A stretch of 64,000 nucleotides of DNA, taken from positions 1 to 64,000 of the forward strand of contig NZ_JACJSA010000018.1 of NCBI RefSeq assembly GCF_014697545.1, written 5' to 3'. The notes under the pieces were generated by a model. The model saw only the letters and a program-made list of their open reading frames with translations. It was not told the origin of the DNA and made no database searches. Shown piece by piece: positions 33,613-42,947 of this stretch; position 1 is the first letter of the stretch, and every line of letters starts with the position of its first letter. The DNA comes from Oscillatoria sp. FACHB-1407. Its GTDB lineage: Bacteria > Cyanobacteriota > Cyanobacteriia > Elainellales > Elainellaceae. The position numbers were made by a program, and so were the translations under genes.

Positions 33613-33743
33613 CCAGTTCACATCTATTTTTCTTTGAAGCGACTCCTCTTTAGATAGGTTAAAGAGATGGTTCTAATGACAGACTACAAAGATAAAAGCG
33701 ATGAATAGCATAGGGAAATCTCTAAAAAATGAGGACTTTAAAC

Positions 33744-33962
33744 ATGCAAACGACTACAAAACCAGACATTAATTCCACAACAGATTTACCTTCTGTTTAC
33801 CCCTCTTATAACGGCACAGACCGCAACTCTTTTCTCTTTGGTTGGAACCCCCAAGCTGAGCTATGGAACGGGCGGTTTGCCATGATTGGCTTCGTTGCCT
33901 ACCTGTTGTGGGATGCAGGCGGATATAGCATCGTCCGGGATGTGTTGCATCTGATTCGCTAA
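33744..33962 (+). CDS. high-light-inducible / chlorophyll-binding-like protein (HLIP)
   Basis: 72 residues from ATG 33744, with GAGGA upstream (an ATG at 33729 adds five). It has one transmembrane helix with the chlorophyll-binding motif E-x-W-NGR-x-AMIGF. HLIPs bind chlorophyll and carotenoid in the thylakoid, protect photosystem II assembly intermediates and dissipate excess energy. The N-terminal 38 residues are hydrophilic, as in HliC/HliD-class relatives with extensions. It converges with the next gene, with a 5-bp gap. Confidence 0.9.
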   Translation: MQTTTKPDINSTTDLPSVYPSYNGTDRNSFLFGWNPQAELWNGRFAMIGFVAYLLWDAGGYSIVRDVLHLIR

Positions 33963-33967
33963 CGCAC

Positions 33968-34792
33968 TTATGACTCAGGCGATCGCCCCGGTTGCCGAGT
34001 CTGACCATCGCCAGTCAGTGCCAGGTTTGTGGACGTAGCTCCTGTTGATTCATGATGTTGAACAACGGCTTTGAGTTTGCTATAAAACTCGGAGCTTTCC
34101 TCAGTTGGAATAAACTGATGAATCGGATGTTTTGCAGCATCTGTTCTAGACCAACTGGCACGGCGATCGACACCAACTGGCTCTAGACTGGCTTTTGGTT
34201 TAAAAGTTTGGATGGGCAACTCTCCCTGTCTGACTTCAGGCAGCGATTCGATGGTGGGTTGCTCATCTGACACGGTGGACTCTGCGATCGCCCCCAAGAT
34301 GGGCAAACGGGGAGCAGTATCCTGAGAGCCACGACTGGATGCAGGGGACACGGATGCGGGCGACTCAGCAGGCAATTCTGGAACGGATGCCTCCGGGTCA
34401 GCATCTCCCGTGGGTGCGGTTGGTTCTTCTAAAACCGATGGTTTAGCGTCAGAGGTCGGGGACACAGTCGCCCGCAGTGGGTCAGGCAAGGCGGTGAGAA
34501 GTCCTCGATAACTGGGAAACTGACTGCAAATAATACGCTCAAATTCGTGGTTGAAGTGATGGATAGGGTGTCCCCGTCGCCGCCACAGGGTCAGAATTTG
34601 TTCAACTGACACCGCTTTGTAGCGACCCTGATATAGAGCTTCAATCACTGCCGATCGCAACCAATTCACCGGATAGTCTCGTGACCAGTGATGCACCAAA
34701 GCTTCAGCGGTGTAGCCGCCGAGGTCGAATCCGTAATGTTTCAGTAGCTCAACAGCATGGGTCGCCGCTGAGTCTTTGTCCAGTTCAGTCAT
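33968..34792 (-). CDS. cyanobacterial hypothetical protein, conserved N-terminal domain
   Basis: About 274 residues from Met 34792, which begins 16 bp after the upstream gene's stop. The N-terminal part (about 1-95: ATHAVELLKHYGFDLGGY, WLRSAVIEALYQGRYKAVSVEQIL, HFNHEFERIICSQFP) looks like a folded helical domain conserved in cyanobacteria. The remainder is Pro/Ser/Glu-rich and probably disordered, with a short conserved block near the end (HPIHQFIPTEESSEFYSKL). The function is unknown. It is likely co-transcribed with the DUF3769 gene. Confidence 0.75.
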   Translation of the reverse strand: MTELDKDSAATHAVELLKHYGFDLGGYTAEALVHHWSRDYPVNWLRSAVIEALYQGRYKAVSVEQILTLWRRRGHPIHHFNHEFERIICSQFPSYRGLLTALPDPLRATVSPTSDAKPSVLEEPTAPTGDADPEASVPELPAESPASVSPASSRGSQDTAPRLPILGAIAESTVSDEQPTIESLPEVRQGELPIQTFKPKASLEPVGVDRRASWSRTDAAKHPIHQFIPTEESSEFYSKLKAVVQHHESTGATSTNLALTGDGQTRQPGRSPES

Positions 34793-34808
34793 CGCTACAG
34801 CACTGAAT

Positions 34809-37418
34809 TCAATTGCGCGATCGCTGCACTCCCCCATCGACTGACCCCGTTTCAGGGCTACCCGAAAACGGCTCTGGGGTTGTTCCCCAGTTAAAGTCGC
34901 TGATCCGCAGGCTCAGTGAGCCTACCTCTCTAACGGGATTGTATCGCAGAGAAACGGCGTATGTTCGTCTACTGTACTCCAGGATATAGTCAGTATCGAT
35001 TTCGCTATCTCTGTCTAAATTGATAGACGATTGAAATCCAATCCGCAACGGACCATACAGTTGTTGCACAATTCCAAACGAAAGTACCTGCCTGTCTACA
35101 TAGCGGTCAAACAGGAAAGGGGATTCGCCACCCTGAGCCGTGAGCGAGTAAGCCAAAATCACGGCAGTGTAGTCTAAGAAATCGCGTGAAAAGTGCCCAA
35201 ACTGACCCTGAAGGCTCACAGTCCCAGTCAAAACGGGTTGCGTATCGCCATTACTGTAGCCACTAAACACCCCACGAACTCCGGCACTGAGCGCAACATA
35301 AGGAGTTAAGGGGTAGGGCGAATAGCGCAAGCCCTCCTCAGCGGTCGCAGGTAATGCCGTACCAGTCCAGAGATAAAATCCTCGGCTGAGGGCTGCACTG
35401 AATTGATACCGGGTTAGATCAACTCGGTTATCTTCCCGAATTGGTTCCAGCAAATCAATCTGATCTGTATCGGCATTGATGTATTGCAAACTCGCCTGAT
35501 AGCTCAACCCAATCTGAGAATCTCCCAGGGTGTATTGGGGTGAGGAGATCACAAGTCCAACACTGCTTTGCACCGTTTGAAAGCCCAACGAACCGTTAAA
35601 GAGGCGATCGCGATAGCTGTAGTCAAAGGCAAACTCATGTCGCCAGAGTTGTTGACGCAGACGGATACTGGCTCGAAATTCTTCCTCGAAGTCGTTGGAG
35701 TCAAGGCTCGTAAAGACCGTCGTCGCTCGTAACGCCGTTGTAGGGCTGAGGTCAGCATCTAAGCGGGTAATCAGTCCGTAGTTTCGCAGGTTAGCAAAAT
35801 TGCCCCCGTCGTCAAACGCCCGTTGCAGCAAGATTTGAGGCGTCACGGTAAAGCGCACAGCAGGAGTTGCGATCACCTCAAACCCCCGTTGAACGTACAA
35901 CCCTCCCCGATCTTCCTCATCAAACCCAAATTGCAGCAACCCCGGATCACGGCGGCGGCTATCGAGAATGACGCGATCGCGCAGCAATGGAATCTGTAAC
36001 CCCTGATCAAAGACGAGGCGAGGATTACGGGCACGAATTTCGCTGCGGGTTGGTGTCAGGCGCGTAAAGGTGACCCGATTCGATCGCAGTTCTAACTCAG
36101 GGGGCGAGAAGGGATCGTTCGTAATACGGACGTTGGTCGCTTCCCAGCCATCCGCTGTGAAATCAATCTGGTCTGCCTCAAACCGCAACCGTCGGATGTC
36201 TCCACTGGCAGCCTGGGTATCAAGGTCACGTCCTCCACCACCGCCAACGGTAATCGAAATCCCACCGGGGCTAAAAACCCCCTGAGCAGGCTGACCCGAA
36301 GGAATGCGTTCAGTAATGGGGCGACCACTCAGCGTTCCAGCGGTAATATCAGTCGGCAGGGCAGGTGCCGTATCTTGATCAATCGTGGACAACAGAATTT
36401 CGCCACTGGCCCCCGCGACATCGCCCTGTTGTTGCACAAAGTTATAAACAAATCGGCTCCCGCGCAGCACTTGATCCCCGCGCGTCAGCACAACGTTACC
36501 TTCTGCCACAGCGATACGATTGGGCAAGTTAACCCGCAAGCGATCGGAAGCTAACACCGTCCCCCGAAATCGCATGATTACATTGCCCTCAGCAAAAAAG
36601 ACCTGCTGAACGTTGTCGTACTCCTGTCGGTCTGCCGTCAGTTCCACAACTTCTCCAGTCCCAGACGTGTCCAGTGGCACCGTCGTTGGTTGATCAGGAG
36701 ATGGGGGCGCATTCTCTGGCGTTGAGGGCACAGGCGGAGCCGTCGGATTCCCTTGCCCCGGAATAATCAGAATTTGATCATTGGGATCGTCGGGATCAAG
36801 CAGGGTGCCGGGAGTCCCTGGGATTTGAGCCAACTCTTCCAGCACAGGCAAGCGCAACCGTTGCAGGTCGGCGTGTAACTGCTCACCCTCTCGCTCAATT
36901 TGTTGGCGATCGCGATAGGCAATCGGTCGAAAGGTCGCAACTGGTGATTGGATTTCGCGTCTCTGACTTGCCAGTGGTTCAAAGGTTCGACTGGGTGGCG
37001 CGATCGACGCTTTCACCAGATCGGCGTCCAGGGTTGAAACACCAAACGCCATAGGGGGTGGCGCATCAAAGGGTGGCGCAGCCTGGTTGACCTCTAACGG
37101 AGAACCCAGAGCCGTAGAACGAGTTGAGGCTCCCTCATTGACATTGCTGGCTTGAATACCACAGGAAGAAGGCGATCGCTCAATTGAGCAAACCGCTGTA
37201 GGAGTAGGGGTTGATGCCGTAAGAGAGGCTGAAACAGCCGCCCGACCTGTGGGTACGGATATCGGCTCTGATACAGGTATCTGCCCCGACTCAGGCGGTT
37301 GCCCGGACGTCGATACAGATCCTCCGGGCATTATGGCGGCTGAAGATTGAGCAATAGCCTCAGGTGAGACGACGGTAACCAGGGGTGGGGGTGCGGGCGG
37401 CGGAACCGGGTAGGGCAT
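34809..37418 (-). CDS. DUF3769 protein, LptD/OstA-like outer-membrane beta-barrel
   Basis: An 869-residue protein with a Pro/Ser-rich N-terminal region (about 1-150). An OstA/LptA-like domain follows (about 250-340: ADRQEYDN, FFAEGNV-x-MRF, AVAEGNVVLTRGDQVLRG), and then a long C-terminal region of alternating polar/aromatic strands typical of a beta-barrel, ending with Asn-rich turns. This is the architecture of LptD, which inserts lipopolysaccharide into the outer membrane. DUF3769 is the cyanobacterial version by domain layout. A cleavable signal peptide is not obvious in this start. Confidence 0.82.
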   Translation of the reverse strand: MPYPVPPPAPPPLVTVVSPEAIAQSSAAIMPGGSVSTSGQPPESGQIPVSEPISVPTGRAAVSASLTASTPTPTAVCSIERSPSSCGIQASNVNEGASTRSTALGSPLEVNQAAPPFDAPPPMAFGVSTLDADLVKASIAPPSRTFEPLASQRREIQSPVATFRPIAYRDRQQIEREGEQLHADLQRLRLPVLEELAQIPGTPGTLLDPDDPNDQILIIPGQGNPTAPPVPSTPENAPPSPDQPTTVPLDTSGTGEVVELTADRQEYDNVQQVFFAEGNVIMRFRGTVLASDRLRVNLPNRIAVAEGNVVLTRGDQVLRGSRFVYNFVQQQGDVAGASGEILLSTIDQDTAPALPTDITAGTLSGRPITERIPSGQPAQGVFSPGGISITVGGGGGRDLDTQAASGDIRRLRFEADQIDFTADGWEATNVRITNDPFSPPELELRSNRVTFTRLTPTRSEIRARNPRLVFDQGLQIPLLRDRVILDSRRRDPGLLQFGFDEEDRGGLYVQRGFEVIATPAVRFTVTPQILLQRAFDDGGNFANLRNYGLITRLDADLSPTTALRATTVFTSLDSNDFEEEFRASIRLRQQLWRHEFAFDYSYRDRLFNGSLGFQTVQSSVGLVISSPQYTLGDSQIGLSYQASLQYINADTDQIDLLEPIREDNRVDLTRYQFSAALSRGFYLWTGTALPATAEEGLRYSPYPLTPYVALSAGVRGVFSGYSNGDTQPVLTGTVSLQGQFGHFSRDFLDYTAVILAYSLTAQGGESPFLFDRYVDRQVLSFGIVQQLYGPLRIGFQSSINLDRDSEIDTDYILEYSRRTYAVSLRYNPVREVGSLSLRISDFNWGTTPEPFSGSPETGSVDGGVQRSRN

Positions 37419-37510
37419 ACTTTAGCAAAACATTTTCACAGACAGCCCAAACAAAGGGACTTCAGCCGTCCTCAATGCAGGCTTATCGCCTCAAAACAAG
37501 AGACTGTTCT

Positions 37511-37627
37511 CTATTCAAGATCCCGACGCTTGGGGTTACGAGCCGGATCGTTTGACAGAAAACCAAAGACAAACAAGCCGATAAAGAAGGCAACAACGAT
37601 ATACACCACAACCTTGAGCGTCAGCAT
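37511..37627 (-). CDS. psbI: photosystem II reaction-centre protein I
   Basis: A 38-residue PsbI: starts [12 protein letters not shown], one transmembrane helix, ends [13 protein letters not shown]. The annotated-looking longer frame from 37708 adds 27 unrelated residues; the ATG at 37627 is the true start. PsbI is a small subunit bound to D1 and CP43, important early in photosystem II assembly and for stability. It stands alone on the minus strand. Confidence 0.97.
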   Translation of the reverse strand: MLTLKVVVYIVVAFFIGLFVFGFLSNDPARNPKRRDLE

Positions 37628-37764
37628 GTCACATCTCCAAAAACAGGCATTCCTATCATATAGGAATGGTGTCCCTTTTTTAGGAGTGACCGATTGGCTC
37701 GGTGGCAATCCCTTAGCAGAGTTGAGTCAGAGTGACGTGAAAAAGGGCGATCGCGTTCCTGGAG

Positions 37765-37799
37765 AATGGGGAGTGGGGAATGGGGAGTGGGGAATGGAG
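37765..37799 (+). repeat. short heptamer array of GGGGARTG type
   Basis: Five consecutive 7-mers alternating AATGGGG and AGTGGGG, the reverse complement of a CCCCAYT-type STRR. It is a different heptamer from the phn-region family. Confidence 0.75.
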
Positions 37800-37909
37800 T
37801 AGAGGGGTAATGGATGTGTTCAGAATTTTGTGTAAAAGCAGATTTTGCCTTCGTTCTACTCCCTTACTCCCTCACTCCCCATCTCTCTTCTCAGCAAACG
37901 TAGCATTTT

Positions 37910-37929
37910 GTAACCTTCCGTAAGGTAAC
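37910..37929. promoter_or_regulatory. 8-4-8 inverted repeat upstream of hemE
   Basis: GTAACCTT-CCGT-AAGGTAAC, about 70 bp before the hemE start. It is a possible operator or a 5' UTR hairpin, and I cannot name the factor. Confidence 0.45.
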
Positions 37930-37999
37930 TGCTCAAAGGGTAATCTCGTGATGATAAGCTAGCGAATGCTCAGAGAACGTTAAGCAGAGACGATTTAAT

Positions 38000-39061
38000 A
38001 TGACCGGATTAACCCAAGTTCCTTATCTACTGCGGGCGACTCGCGGTGAGACGCTTGACCGTCCCCCCGTTTGGATGATGCGACAGGCAGGACGTTACAT
38101 GAAAGCCTATCGGGACTTGCGGGAGAAATATCCATCTTTTAGAGAACGGTCAGAAAAAGTTGATATTGCCGTTGAGATTTCGTTACAACCCTGGCGTGCG
38201 TTTAAGCCCGATGGAGTGATCCTGTTCTCAGATATTCTCACGCCTCTACCTGGTATCGGGATCCCCTTTGACATCATTGAAAGTCGTGGTCCCATCATTG
38301 ATCCGCCGATTCGCACCGCTGAGCAGATTGAGAAGCTGCATCCAATGGATCTGGACAAGTTTGGCTTCATTCAAGAGATTCTTCAGACGTTGCGTCGGGA
38401 AGTGGGTAACGAAGCCGCTGTTCTAGGCTTTGTAGGTGCGCCATGGACGTTAGCTGCCTACGCGATCGAAGGCAAGAGTTCCAAAGATTACGCTGTAATC
38501 AAGAGTATGGCGTTTTCTGAACCGACGATGTTGCATCGTTTTCTGAGCAAGCTGGCAGATGCGATCGCCGCTTATGTGTGTCACCAGATTGAGGCTGGAG
38601 CACAGGTGGTGCAGATGTTTGACTCCTGGGCAGGACAACTCAGCCCTCAAGATTATGAAACTTTTGCATTGCCCTATCAGCAACAGGTCGTGCGTCAGGT
38701 TAAAGCTCAATACCCCGACACGCCGATGATCCTCTACATCAGTGGCAGTGCGGGTCTGTTAGAGCGTATGGCGCAATCAGGCGTTGACATTGTGAGTGTT
38801 GACTGGACTGTTGACATGGCAGAGGCACGACGTCGCTTAGGTCCAAACATTGGCGTTCAGGGCAACATCGACCCCTGCGCGCTGTATGGGTCGCATGGCT
38901 TCATCCGCGATCGCATCCTCGACACGATTCGCAAGGCAGGCAACCGGGGCCACATCCTCAACCTGGGTCATGGCGTATTGCCGACCGTTCCAGAAGACAA
39001 CGTCCGGTTCTTCTTTGAGGCAGCCAAGCAAGCAGACCAGTTGCTGGCAGTGAGCCGTTAG
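38000..39061 (+). CDS. hemE: uroporphyrinogen decarboxylase
   Basis: A 353-residue HemE. It has the N-terminal substrate loop [12 protein letters not shown], the catalytic-site Asp in [20 protein letters not shown] and [12 protein letters not shown] near the C-terminus. It decarboxylates uroporphyrinogen III to coproporphyrinogen III, upstream of hemJ in the heme and chlorophyll route. Length and all motifs are normal. A terminator follows at 39122-39148. Confidence 0.97.
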   Translation: MTGLTQVPYLLRATRGETLDRPPVWMMRQAGRYMKAYRDLREKYPSFRERSEKVDIAVEISLQPWRAFKPDGVILFSDILTPLPGIGIPFDIIESRGPIIDPPIRTAEQIEKLHPMDLDKFGFIQEILQTLRREVGNEAAVLGFVGAPWTLAAYAIEGKSSKDYAVIKSMAFSEPTMLHRFLSKLADAIAAYVCHQIEAGAQVVQMFDSWAGQLSPQDYETFALPYQQQVVRQVKAQYPDTPMILYISGSAGLLERMAQSGVDIVSVDWTVDMAEARRRLGPNIGVQGNIDPCALYGSHGFIRDRILDTIRKAGNRGHILNLGHGVLPTVPEDNVRFFFEAAKQADQLLAVSR

Positions 39062-39121
39062 AGGCGATCGCCCCTCAAGGGTAAACCATACATCAATTGG
39101 TTTGGAATTGTTTGAACCAGG

Positions 39122-39148
39122 CAAGGGGCTTAAAGCCCCTTGTTTTTT
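39122..39148 (+). terminator. rho-independent terminator after hemE
   Basis: CAAGGGGC-TTAAA-GCCCCTTG followed by TTTTTT. A second weaker hairpin with a T-run lies at 39345-39373 (AATCCC...GGGATTTTTT). Confidence 0.9.
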
Positions 39149-39173
39149 GGTGACCCTATTCAACACTTGATCA

Positions 39174-39271
39174 TCCCAATTTGAATTGGCTTCGCTGCAC
39201 ATGATTCCGTAAGGGCGTTTCGCGAAACGCCCCTACCCCGTGATCTGCCACAATCAAACATGAAATCGGTA
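39174..39271 (-). mobile_element. MITE family B, 98 bp, inverted copy
   Basis: The same 98-bp element in reverse, flanked by TCA on both sides. The left terminal repeat has one change (TCCC for TACC). A minus-strand open frame across it is not a gene. Confidence 0.82.
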
Positions 39272-39387
39272 TCAGATTTTTTGGGAATTTGTCCTGATGA
39301 GGTACGCCTTCCTGGGAAGAAGGGAATGGTAGATGCACCCTGATTTAATCCCTGGCTCACGCTGGGGATTTTTTATTGACAGGTTGA

Positions 39388-41889
39388 TTACGAGGAAGAT
39401 GGGGCGTTGCGGAGCCGTTCTGAGGGTGGGGCGATCGCCAACGCCACTGTAAACGTGGTCACTCCGGTTGTGCTACTCACGGTTACGGTGCCACCCAGAT
39501 GTTCGGTTAACTTCTTCACCAATGCCAGTCCTAGTCCAGTGCCCCCGTGCTTCCAGGGGTCACCATTGGGCACCCGATAAAATTTTTCAAAGACTCGTGA
39601 TAACTCGTGACTGGGAATTTCTACACCTGTGTTTTGGATGTGGATCTCCAAGAGGGTTGGGGCGATCGCACCGCTTTGTCCCGGGCGTGGGGCACTGCTG
39701 AGGGTAGCGGAGATGCTGATCCGCTCACCGGGGGGAGTGTACTTACAGGCATTGTTGAGTAACTCGGTGAAAATCCGCTCCAGGCTCACGCGATCAGACA
39801 CCAGGGGAGGAAGATCATCCGGCAGTTCAATTTCCAGGTGTTGATTCTGTTTTAGAGCGCGAGTTTCAAATGGCTCAGCCAGATGAGGCAACCAGCTTTG
39901 GAGATGAATGATCGACGGCATCAGGTCTTCTATCCCTGCATCAAGGCGTTGCAAATCGAGCAGGTCGTTAATTAATTCAATTTCGCGCTGGCATTCATCC
40001 TGCAAAATCTGTAGATAACGGCTTGCCTGACTCGTTTCGCTGTCATACAGCCCCTCTCGTTGCATCAACACTTCCAGCAGATGAGCCGCTAAGTTGATGT
40101 TAGACATGGGAGTCCGCAATTCATGAGACACCGTAGACAAAAAATCATCTTTGAGTTGGTTCAGTCGTTCTAACTCTACAACCTGGGCTTGAACCGCTTG
40201 ATAGAGGCGAGCTTGACGAAGGGCGATCGCACATTGATTAGACACCTGTTGCACTAACCGCACCTCTAACTCGCTAAACGAAAGGTCTCGATCTTGAAAG
40301 AGCCACAGGTCACCAATGACCCCTTGATCATCCTGGATGGGGCAAGCAAGAATGGCGTATTTGTTTTGGATCGGGCGAACAGTGTCAACTGCGATCGGAC
40401 AAAACTGCACCCACTGCCCTTGCAACAACTGACTATAGATATCAGGGGCTGTGATTAGCTGTAGCTGTAAACCAATTGCAGGAGGCAGCGATCGGGTGTA
40501 CTCATGGCGAATGGTACAAACCGTTTGGTCTAACTCGTAAATTCCAGTGTCACAGCAATCGACGCCCAGTTCCAGTGCCAAGGCTTTCACGACTGATTGC
40601 AAAATCTGATCTTCATCCAACGAGTCCCGCACACTATCGGTGATTTGTTTCAACACGGCCTCAAAGTCCAGAGCTTGCTGTAGTTGCGTCGTGCGCTCTA
40701 GCACTTGTTGCTCCAGGTTGACGTTCAGTTCGTTGACTCGGCAATACAACTCCGATTGTTGAATTGCAACCCCAACCTGAGTTGCCAGTTGTTTGAGCAG
40801 ATCCACTTCAGCGGCGTGCCATTGGCGAGGTTGACTGCATTGATGAGCAATGAGCAACCCCCACAGCGTCGTGTCAGACGATTCATTCTCAGGTAAAGCC
40901 CTCTTGCTTACCTCACCCGGCGTGGTGTGGAGCGGTTTTTGTGAAACGAGTGTCGCAGGTTTGAGTTGCAGAATCGGCACCACTAAATTTGCTCTAACCT
41001 GCACTGACTCTAAAAACTCAACATAACAGGGGTTCAGCGAACTGGCGCGAATATCTTCGACAGCAACAACTCGCCCCCGACAATAAGGCTCAACGTAGGC
41101 ACTCCTAAAGCAAGGGTCATATATCGTTCTACCCAATACGGAGAACGACGGTTGGACAACCGACTCGACCGCAACTAATCCACTCCAATCAGGATTGAAT
41201 CGATAGATCAAAACCCGATCCGCTTTGAGCAATTGCCGCACTTGATCAACGGTTGTCGTTAGTACCTCTTCTAAATTTAGAGATTGCCGAATCGCCTGAG
41301 TCAAACTACTCAGCAACTGTTCTCGTGCAACCGCCAATTGCAACTGTTCCTCTCGTTCTTGCAGGGCTGCATTCGCTTGACTCAACGCAGCTGTACGCTC
41401 TGCAACTCGTTGTTCTAGCTCTGCGTTAAGCCTGCGAATCTCGACTTCTGCTTGTTTGCGTTGAGTCATGTCTCGCAACACCAACAGCAAATAGTTGTCA
41501 GAACTGTAGAGAGTTGCAACATATTCCAGATCATGAATCGTTTCGTCAGCCGCTCTAAAGCTAATCTCTCCAGTGGTCTGTCCGTGAGTCAGACAACGCT
41601 GTCGTAGCGTTGCCAGATCCAACGTTACCAACAACTGGCAAGTCAGCGCATTGGCAATCACTCCGTTGAGAGAGCTGCTTTGCACCACTCCACCACACTC
41701 GGTTTCAGCGTATCCCAATAACCGACAACCCGCTGGGTTAACCGCGACTAATTGCCCTTCGCTATCCACCATGACTGTGGCATCGATCGCCCCCATGAAC
41801 AATGTTTGCCACAGCAGATCGTCAGATTGCGGGATATTCAAATGAGATGAGGAGTTGGGTAACCGAGCTGATGAGGATTGAGATGACAT
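39388..41889 (-). CDS. PAS-GAF-GAF sensor histidine kinase with phytochrome-like GAF
   Basis: 833 residues from Met 41889. In order: PAS (about 25-145), coiled coil (146-195), GAF1 (200-378), GAF2 (420-560), HisKA with H589 in TVSHELRTPM, and HATPase (about 690-825). GAF1 strongly resembles cyanobacteriochrome/phytochrome GAFs (RVLIYRFNPDWSGLVAVES, DPCFRSAYVEPY, RANLVVPI, LWGLLIAHQC). It has Cys288 at the bilin-cysteine position, but with Tyr instead of the usual His next to it. An extra 30 residues (about 310-340) interrupt GAF1. The last 15 residues come from a REP-like repeat. Light or tetrapyrrole sensing is possible, not proven. Confidence 0.9.
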   Translation of the reverse strand: MSSQSSSARLPNSSSHLNIPQSDDLLWQTLFMGAIDATVMVDSEGQLVAVNPAGCRLLGYAETECGGVVQSSSLNGVIANALTCQLLVTLDLATLRQRCLTHGQTTGEISFRAADETIHDLEYVATLYSSDNYLLLVLRDMTQRKQAEVEIRRLNAELEQRVAERTAALSQANAALQEREEQLQLAVAREQLLSSLTQAIRQSLNLEEVLTTTVDQVRQLLKADRVLIYRFNPDWSGLVAVESVVQPSFSVLGRTIYDPCFRSAYVEPYCRGRVVAVEDIRASSLNPCYVEFLESVQVRANLVVPILQLKPATLVSQKPLHTTPGEVSKRALPENESSDTTLWGLLIAHQCSQPRQWHAAEVDLLKQLATQVGVAIQQSELYCRVNELNVNLEQQVLERTTQLQQALDFEAVLKQITDSVRDSLDEDQILQSVVKALALELGVDCCDTGIYELDQTVCTIRHEYTRSLPPAIGLQLQLITAPDIYSQLLQGQWVQFCPIAVDTVRPIQNKYAILACPIQDDQGVIGDLWLFQDRDLSFSELEVRLVQQVSNQCAIALRQARLYQAVQAQVVELERLNQLKDDFLSTVSHELRTPMSNINLAAHLLEVLMQREGLYDSETSQASRYLQILQDECQREIELINDLLDLQRLDAGIEDLMPSIIHLQSWLPHLAEPFETRALKQNQHLEIELPDDLPPLVSDRVSLERIFTELLNNACKYTPPGERISISATLSSAPRPGQSGAIAPTLLEIHIQNTGVEIPSHELSRVFEKFYRVPNGDPWKHGGTGLGLALVKKLTEHLGGTVTVSSTTGVTTFTVALAIAPPSERLRNAPSSS
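39401..39439 (-). repeat. REP-like repeat E forming the kinase C-terminus
   Basis: GGGGCGTTGCGGAGCCGTTC...GGGGCGATCGCC; on the minus strand it encodes AIAPPSERLRNAP after the normal kinase end TFTVAL. Confidence 0.72.
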
Positions 41890-41972
41890 TTTGTGTTGTA
41901 ACCCACGTTGTACATTCAGGCGATCGCAGTTTTTCGTGACGAGCCTGTAACGTGAAAACGCTGGAGATAGAG

Positions 41973-42143
41973 ATGAAGACACTACAACTGACGCATCATC
42001 AATGGCAGGAAATCCATCTGATGAAGTTCAACTTGAAGTTGGAGAGCACCCGTGAGAGAAATACGCAGCTGTTCAGTGTAGCTGTATCAAAACTCTCTCT
42101 AGAATCCCGTAGTTCTTTGAGAGATGTGTTGAACTCTACATAA
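41973..42143 (+). CDS. possible small protein, unknown
   Basis: A 56-residue frame divergent from the sensor kinase (MKTLQLTHHQWQEIHLMKF...), with GGAGATAGAG immediately upstream of the ATG. It is predicted to be an amphipathic helix. No family is recognised. The ribosome-binding site is good but the evidence is otherwise weak. Confidence 0.35.
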   Translation: MKTLQLTHHQWQEIHLMKFNLKLESTRERNTQLFSVAVSKLSLESRSSLRDVLNST

Positions 42144-42205
42144 AAAGTAAGAAAAGTGTGTCGATAAATTTGTAAATTATGACTCGATTCCCACTCATAA
42201 CAGTT

Positions 42206-42577
42206 CTACGATCCACCACTCACCTTTGCCTTGTAGCCCAACTGTGTCAACACTTGCACAATCTTTTGAGTGTGATCCCCCTGAATTTCGATCTCACTCT
42301 CCTTCAGTGTACCGCCTGCCCCACATTGAGCCTTGAGTTGTTTTAACAATGAGGTGAGTGTCTCCGGTGTAGTCTGAAACCCACTAATGACCGTCACTGT
42401 TTTGCCCTTGCGTCCCTTCCGTGATGCCTGCACTCTGACCTGTTGTTGATTGGGAGGCAAATCCGGCACACCCCGCTCTAACGCCTTAGCCGATTCAGCG
42501 TTGCCAAACTCACGATAGACCACCCGTTGTGAATCAGGCTGAGAGTTAGATCCGGAAGAAGTGCGTTTAGAAGCCAT
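42206..42577 (-). CDS. SUI1/YciH-family translation initiation factor
   Basis: A 123-residue protein from Met 42577. A variable N-terminal tail precedes the SUI1/eIF1 fold: VRVQASRKGRKGKTVTVISGF, LLKQLKAQCGAGGTLKE, EIEIQGDHTQKIVQVLTQLGY. Bacterial YciH proteins of this family influence start-site selection and initiation-complex fidelity. Length and motifs are normal. It stands alone. Confidence 0.93.
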   Translation of the reverse strand: MASKRTSSGSNSQPDSQRVVYREFGNAESAKALERGVPDLPPNQQQVRVQASRKGRKGKTVTVISGFQTTPETLTSLLKQLKAQCGAGGTLKESEIEIQGDHTQKIVQVLTQLGYKAKVSGGS

Positions 42578-42683
42578 CTGAATCAGAAACAAAGAGCAAA
42601 CACCTAAGCTTAATTATGCTTGATCTGCGGAGGATAGAAATAGATTGATTAGCTCTTGCGATCGCTCACAGGTTGCGGTAAAA

Positions 42684-42842
42684 AACCTGAGTTCAGGATA
42701 AGGATCTTGGCGGCTGAAACCGCCGCTACAGGAACAAAACCGACCCACGTCAGTTCAGCAAACCCTTGATTTTCCTCAGTCCAAGAAGGCGGACTTGGTT
42801 CTGATAGCCGCCAATTCATTCGCCAAATCTGAAACCGAACTG
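42684..42842 (+). repeat. multi-hairpin repeat A, copy 3 (uninterrupted)
   Basis: CCTGAGTTCAGGATAAGGAT, then GGCGG-CTGAAA-CCGCC, CCGACCCACGTCAGT, AGTCC..GGCGGACT, and GCCAATTCATTCGCC. It provides the empty-site reference for MITE insertions in copies 4 and 5. Confidence 0.78.
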
Positions 42843-42947
42843 TTATTCGTAGCATCAAACGAGCGACTGTTGACCACCTACCCCATCCCAACCCCGTATA
42901 ATAAAAACTACTTGCATCCGTCCTACTCTTAATTGTTGATTAGCACC

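Larger units (their letters stand above)
32894..33743. other. 850-bp spacer with nested repeats
   Basis: No gene. It contains repeat A copy 2 (33319-33612) interrupted by MITE B (33404-33501). The rest (32930-33310) shows nothing I can name. The HLIP promoter should lie in 33610-33730. Confidence 0.65.

Noticed and set aside
37628-37708. 27-residue N-terminal extension of PsbI
   Set aside because: PsbI is invariably about 38 residues and starts at 37627.
39160-39360. 66-residue minus-strand frame with RGVSRNA-type peptide
   Set aside because: It is the translation of MITE B; the same peptide appears at the 45.7 kb copy.
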